Positions 14,887 to 17,426 of a DNA stretch of 17,426 nt are shown one piece after another (position 1 is the stretch's first letter; the number at the start of each line of letters is the position of its first letter). The stretch is from Acidobacteriota bacterium (GTDB taxonomy: Bacteria; Acidobacteriota; Polarisedimenticolia; Polarisedimenticolales; Polarisedimenticolaceae). Both the position numbers and the translations under genes were made by a program. The stretch covers positions 752 to 18,177 of the forward strand of contig WVWW01000190.1 of the NCBI GenBank assembly GCA_011773795.1. Direction: 5' to 3'. The notes beneath the pieces were generated by a model. It did no database searches and was not told where the DNA came from. It saw only the letters and a program-made list of their open reading frames with translations.

Positions 14887-16038
14887 ATGGGGAACGACGT
14901 GGAAAGAACCGCCGAGGAGGCGATCGCGGCGATCGAGCGGCTGACGCGGGAGCTCCTCGCCCGGCGCGAGGGCGCCCATCTGATCGAGAACGACCTCGAT
15001 CGCCTGATCCTGGAGATCGACCTGTCGCTTCGCGACGGAGCGCGACACGAAAAGGGTGCAGAGCTACGGAGGCAGATCGACGAGCTGCTCGACGACGCGG
15101 TTCAGCACGCGGCGGTGTTCCGACCGGGCCAGGCGTATTGCCATCGCTGCGCGAGCGCCGCCTGTGAGCACTCGCAACCGCCCTCGGGCCGTCACGTGTT
15201 CGTCGGTTACGCGCCGACGGGGGCGCCGAAGTGGGCCGACTTCGCACAACGCTGTCTCGACCTGCGCCATCCCGAGGTCGATCGCCTCTACGACGAACCC
15301 CCGGCACTACTCGCTCTGAACCATACCGCCGAAGAGCTTCACAACGGTCTGTTGCGCGCGTTCGACAACGGCACGTTCGCGTTGCTGGGACAGGTGACGG
15401 CCGGGTTCTACGCGATCCCCGCGCGGGCCGACGAGGGACGCGGCGTCGTCGCGCTCTCGATCCAGGCCGGGCTGTCGCGCTCGCGGCGCGGCCGCCCTCG
15501 TGTCGGGTTGAACCTGCTCGCGCGAGGCCCGGGGGGCGAGGGGCTCGACCGGATCTGGGAGCGGCAGGACGACCTCCCGTGGCGGCGTCCGGTGCGCTGG
15601 GCCCAGACGGCCCTCTCCACGCTCGGACCCGCGCTGCTGAAGCGATCTCGCCGCGGTACCGAGCTCGAGCGGCGCGTGGACCGCATCCTCGCCGGCCTTC
15701 AACGGCGTCTCGAGCGCGGGAACCGGTCACGATCACGGCGCACGCGGCACGCGCAGCAGCGGCATCAATCCGGCCGCCGTCCGACACGCAAGGCGATCGA
15801 GGATGCGCGAGGGGCGCCCGACGAGGCGTTCCTGCACGACACGCGCAGTGGCGTCCTGGTCGTCCTGGGTGACCGCGGGCGCACGCACTTCTTCGCCGCC
15901 GAGGGCAAGCTGGTCAGCAGCGTGCGTTACAGCCCCGGCGCGATCGACAAGAAGATCAAGCAGGATCGCTGGCAGCCCGCGACGGACGAGCAGCGTGAGA
16001 CTCTGCGTCAATGGCTCGTCGACCCGGATCGCCCTTGA
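14887..16038 (+). CDS. Unrecognised 383-aa protein with a CxxC-x4-C-x-H cluster
   Basis: I do not recognise a family. The N-terminal 75 residues are charged and helical, probably a coiled coil (ERLTRELLARREG, IENDLDRLILEIDL). A possible metal site, YCHRCASAACEH at 84-95, gives C-x2-C-x4-C-x-H; its ending resembles a SWIM-type C-x-H, but the spacing does not fit the consensus. A compact middle region follows (about 101-215: HVFVGYAPTGAPKW, LLALNHTAEELHNGLL, FALLGQVTAGFYAIP). Next is a highly basic linker (about 275-303), then a C-terminal beta-rich block (about 314-378: GVLVVLGDRGRTHFF). No signal peptide is seen, so it is probably cytoplasmic. The start is ATG 14887 without a ribosome binding site; GTG 14899, preceded by GGGGA, is an alternative. 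The basic linker hints at nucleic-acid binding, but this is only a guess. Confidence 0.8.
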   Translation: MGNDVERTAEEAIAAIERLTRELLARREGAHLIENDLDRLILEIDLSLRDGARHEKGAELRRQIDELLDDAVQHAAVFRPGQAYCHRCASAACEHSQPPSGRHVFVGYAPTGAPKWADFAQRCLDLRHPEVDRLYDEPPALLALNHTAEELHNGLLRAFDNGTFALLGQVTAGFYAIPARADEGRGVVALSIQAGLSRSRRGRPRVGLNLLARGPGGEGLDRIWERQDDLPWRRPVRWAQTALSTLGPALLKRSRRGTELERRVDRILAGLQRRLERGNRSRSRRTRHAQQRHQSGRRPTRKAIEDARGAPDEAFLHDTRSGVLVVLGDRGRTHFFAAEGKLVSSVRYSPGAIDKKIKQDRWQPATDEQRETLRQWLVDPDRP

Positions 16039-16070
16039 CTCGAGCGATCGAGCCCTGACCGGCCTGTCTC

Positions 16071-16574
16071 TTAGTTGTTCCCGACCGGGCTGTTGATGGA
16101 CTCGCTGGCGTCCGAGACGACCAACAAGCCGAGGATGATGATCGAGCCGGCGATCGCCCACTGCCACCAGCTCGCACCCGCACCCGCCTGGCCCGGTGCA
16201 ATCGTGGAGTTGGAGGCGCCGGGGGTCAGCTTGAGAGCCACCGGCTTGTTCTCGCCCGCGCCGAGTTGGAAGTCGTTGCTGGCGAGGAACGCACCATCGT
16301 CGGTTTCGGCGAGCAGCTTGTAACCGCCGGCGGGCGCCGTGTCGATCCGGAACGTCCCGTCCTGGTCGGTCGGTTCGGAGCGGTAGATCGTTCGGCTCTC
16401 TTCATCCACGAGGGCGACGACGACGCCGCTACGCGGGGTGAAACCGTCGGTTTCCATGACACGGCCAGCCAGCAGAGCATCTTCCGCGTGAACAACGGGT
16501 GCGACCGAAGCGACGAAGAAGGTGGCAATCGCCAGGGGAAACGCCAGAGCGCGGCGTATGCGAGGGGACGTCAT
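16071..16574 (-). CDS. Secreted carboxypeptidase-regulatory-like protein with C-terminal membrane anchor (A)
   Basis: This 167-aa protein has a Sec signal (cleavage after VVHA, residue 30). One beta-sandwich domain of the carboxypeptidase-regulatory / Cna-B type follows (about 34-116: LLAGRVMETDGF, VVVALVDEES, DQDGTFRIDTAPAGGYKLLAET). A short Gly/Ala/Ser linker and a single transmembrane helix at about 138-154 come next. The short tail contains SESINSPVGNN. It should be anchored in a membrane with the domain outside the cytoplasm; the ligand is unknown. The start is ATG 16574, with GGAGGAG six bases upstream. It has its own promoter candidate at 16641-16670. The neighbouring gene at 16726-17304 has the same layout, so the pair is probably paralogous. 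It ends 32 bp from the convergent unknown gene. Confidence 0.82.
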   Translation of the reverse strand: MTSPRIRRALAFPLAIATFFVASVAPVVHAEDALLAGRVMETDGFTPRSGVVVALVDEESRTIYRSEPTDQDGTFRIDTAPAGGYKLLAETDDGAFLASNDFQLGAGENKPVALKLTPGASNSTIAPGQAGAGASWWQWAIAGSIIILGLLVVSDASESINSPVGNN

Positions 16575-16640
16575 GCGGGACTCCTCCGTTGCTGGGCGTC
16601 AGGCCCGGCTGTGGTCACAATGTGTTCGATACGAAGATCT

Positions 16641-16670
16641 ATTTTGGAGGGCGGGGGCAATCGCTGTCAA
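16641..16670 (-). promoter_or_regulatory. Sigma70-type promoter for secreted protein A
   Basis: On the minus strand a perfect TTGACA (16670-16665) is followed by exactly 18 bases and then CAAAAT (16646-16641; 4 of 6 matches to TATAAT). Transcription would start near 16634, giving a leader of about 60 bases to ATG 16574. The same layout precedes the neighbouring paralogue. Confidence 0.55.
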
Positions 16671-16725
16671 GCCAGGCAACCCGCCCCGGTTGCGGCAGAT
16701 TGTCCGCAGAATTGTCGAGGAATCG

Positions 16726-17304
16726 TTACGGAAAAACCGGGCTCGCCGTCGGCTCGCTGCCGCCGCCCGTGAGCGCCAGCAGCACGAGCGCCCCGCCGCC
16801 GGACAGGATCGAGATGCCCTTCGGACTGCGCCAGAAGGACTCGCCCACCATGCGCTGGTCGATCACCCGTGCGAGGCCGACGGGTCCGCCGTCGGCCCCC
16901 GGGAAGGCACGCCGGTCTGCCTGGGTCGAGGCGCTGAACAGCTGGAGCCGGAATTGGACCATGTTCTTTCCGGTCGGAGAGACGTTGGCCACCTGGTCGG
17001 CGACGTAGAGCCCTTCCGCGGTCCGGATCGCCAGGTCGAAGTAGCCGTACGGGAGATCCGCGAGCACGAATTCGCCTTTCCCGTCGGTCGTAGCCGAGAA
17101 GGTCTCCTCGGTCGCCAGGTGGTAGGCCAGCACCTGGGCCCCGTCGAGCGGCTTCCCGTCCGCCCCGAACACCTTGCCGCGAATCATCGAGTTCGGGACA
17201 GCGGGCTTGGGATCATCGGCACGGGTGAACGTGACCGGCAGGACGAGCATCGTCAGCAGCAGCAGATACGCCGTCGGGGATTGGAACTTCGCGGGCCGTC
17301 TCAA
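16726..17304 (-). CDS. Secreted carboxypeptidase-regulatory-like protein with C-terminal membrane anchor (B)
   Basis: From TTG 17304 this is a 192-aa protein. The first 30 residues form a normal signal peptide (RRPAK, then a hydrophobic run, then TFTRADD). A beta-sandwich domain of the carboxypeptidase-regulatory type follows (about 39-120: MIRGKVFGADGKPLDGAQV, TTDGKGEFVLADLPYGYFDL). A less ordered stretch comes next, then a hydrophobic segment at about 163-180 and the tail GGGSEPTASPVFP. TTG is preferred because AGAGG lies six bases upstream and a promoter -10 covers the next in-frame ATG (17361). The ATG start would add 19 residues (211 aa), lacks a ribosome binding site and gives an unusually long N-terminal region. 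Topology and domain match protein A, so they are likely paralogues. Ligand and partner are unknown. Confidence 0.8.
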   Translation of the reverse strand: MRRPAKFQSPTAYLLLLTMLVLPVTFTRADDPKPAVPNSMIRGKVFGADGKPLDGAQVLAYHLATEETFSATTDGKGEFVLADLPYGYFDLAIRTAEGLYVADQVANVSPTGKNMVQFRLQLFSASTQADRRAFPGADGGPVGLARVIDQRMVGESFWRSPKGISILSGGGALVLLALTGGGSEPTASPVFP

Positions 17305-17310
17305 CGGAAG

Positions 17311-17315
17311 CCTCT
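17311..17315 (-). promoter_or_regulatory. AGAGG ribosome binding site that favours a TTG start
   Basis: On the minus strand AGAGG lies six bases before TTG 17304. The in-frame ATG at 17361 has no comparable site and is overlapped by the candidate -10 box. This decides the start chosen for secreted protein B. Confidence 0.55.
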
Positions 17316-17359
17316 TGCGACCATCGGTCGTGGGCGGACGGATCGGCTTGACGACACCC

Positions 17360-17389
17360 ATTGTGCCGTCGTGCGGCGAAATGTGTCAA
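17360..17389 (-). promoter_or_regulatory. Sigma70-type promoter for secreted protein B
   Basis: On the minus strand a perfect TTGACA (17389-17384) is followed by 18 bases and CACAAT (17365-17360; 4 of 6 matches to TATAAT). The start of transcription would fall near 17353, downstream of ATG 17361, so this ATG would not be in the message. The layout equals that of the paralogue promoter at 16641-16670. Confidence 0.5.
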
Positions 17390-17400
17390 GCGTCCGCTCC

Positions 17401-17425
17401 TCGAGTCGACGGCCTAGGGACTCGA
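17401..17425. repeat. Short inverted repeat at the right edge
   Basis: TCGAGTC (17401-17407) and GACTCGA (17419-17425) form a 7-bp perfect stem with an 11-base loop. It lies upstream of the promoter of secreted protein B and may be part of an operator or a terminator for a gene beyond the edge. No T tract is visible before the window ends. Confidence 0.25.
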
Positions 17426-17426
17426 C

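Noticed and set aside
14836..15048. N-terminal extension of the phosphatase
   Set aside because: It overlaps the divergent gene. ATG 14835 has a good ribosome binding site and a proper lipoprotein signal.
16039..16052. CTCGA-GCGA-TCGAG hairpin between convergent genes
   Set aside because: The stem is only 5 bp and has no T tract on either side, so it is too weak to call a terminator.

Overview
The window is GC-rich, about two thirds G+C by eye, and almost fully coding. I find 14 protein genes, one of them cut by the left edge. No rRNA, tRNA, CRISPR array, transposase or integrase was recognised. The owner is probably a Gram-negative bacterium: it has a lipobox lipoprotein phosphatase, Sec signal peptides and AceK. 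GTG and TTG starts are common. The mix of AceK, a PafA-like phosphatase, an Fe-S/NrfD fusion and several carboxypeptidase-regulatory-like secreted proteins would suit an Acidobacteriota-type organism. That placement is an inference, because the window holds no phylogenetic marker.

Left part (289-9740, all minus strand). Seven genes run in one direction with short gaps of 10 to 59 bp, so they could form one long transcript starting near 9740. In transcription order they are: a four-cluster ferredoxin fused to an NrfD membrane anchor; a molybdopterin oxidoreductase catalytic subunit; a two-finger zf-TFIIB protein; LemA; an HtpX-like M48 membrane protease with two C-terminal zinc ribbons; AceK (isocitrate dehydrogenase kinase/phosphatase); and a secreted seven-repeat LVIVD protein. 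The first two should form a quinone-linked membrane oxidoreductase whose substrate cannot be named. The zinc finger, LemA and HtpX genes form a membrane quality-control group. AceK would control carbon flow between the TCA cycle and the glyoxylate bypass. A perfect palindrome at 250-276 separates this run from the end of a plus-strand gene.

Middle part (9798-13235, plus strand). Four genes overlap end to start by 1 or 4 bases: a 114-aa four-helix membrane protein, a sodium:solute symporter, a 67-aa DUF3311-like membrane protein, and a second sodium:solute symporter. This looks like two small-subunit plus transporter modules in tandem. Together with AceK, carboxylate uptake is a reasonable guess.

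Right part (13207-17361). A PafA-like lipoprotein phosphatase on the minus strand overlaps the end of the second symporter by 29 bp. It is divergent from an unrecognised 383-aa protein with a small Cys/His cluster. The two share a 51-bp intergenic region with overlapping -10-like boxes. Two minus-strand secreted proteins follow, each with a carboxypeptidase-regulatory-like domain, a C-terminal membrane segment and a common tail motif S-E-x3-S-P-V. Each has the same promoter form, TTGACA, 18 bp, then CA(A/C)AAT. The most unusual points are the oxidoreductase without a Tat signal, the zinc-ribbon HtpX beside a zinc-finger gene, the symporter modules and the paired secreted proteins.
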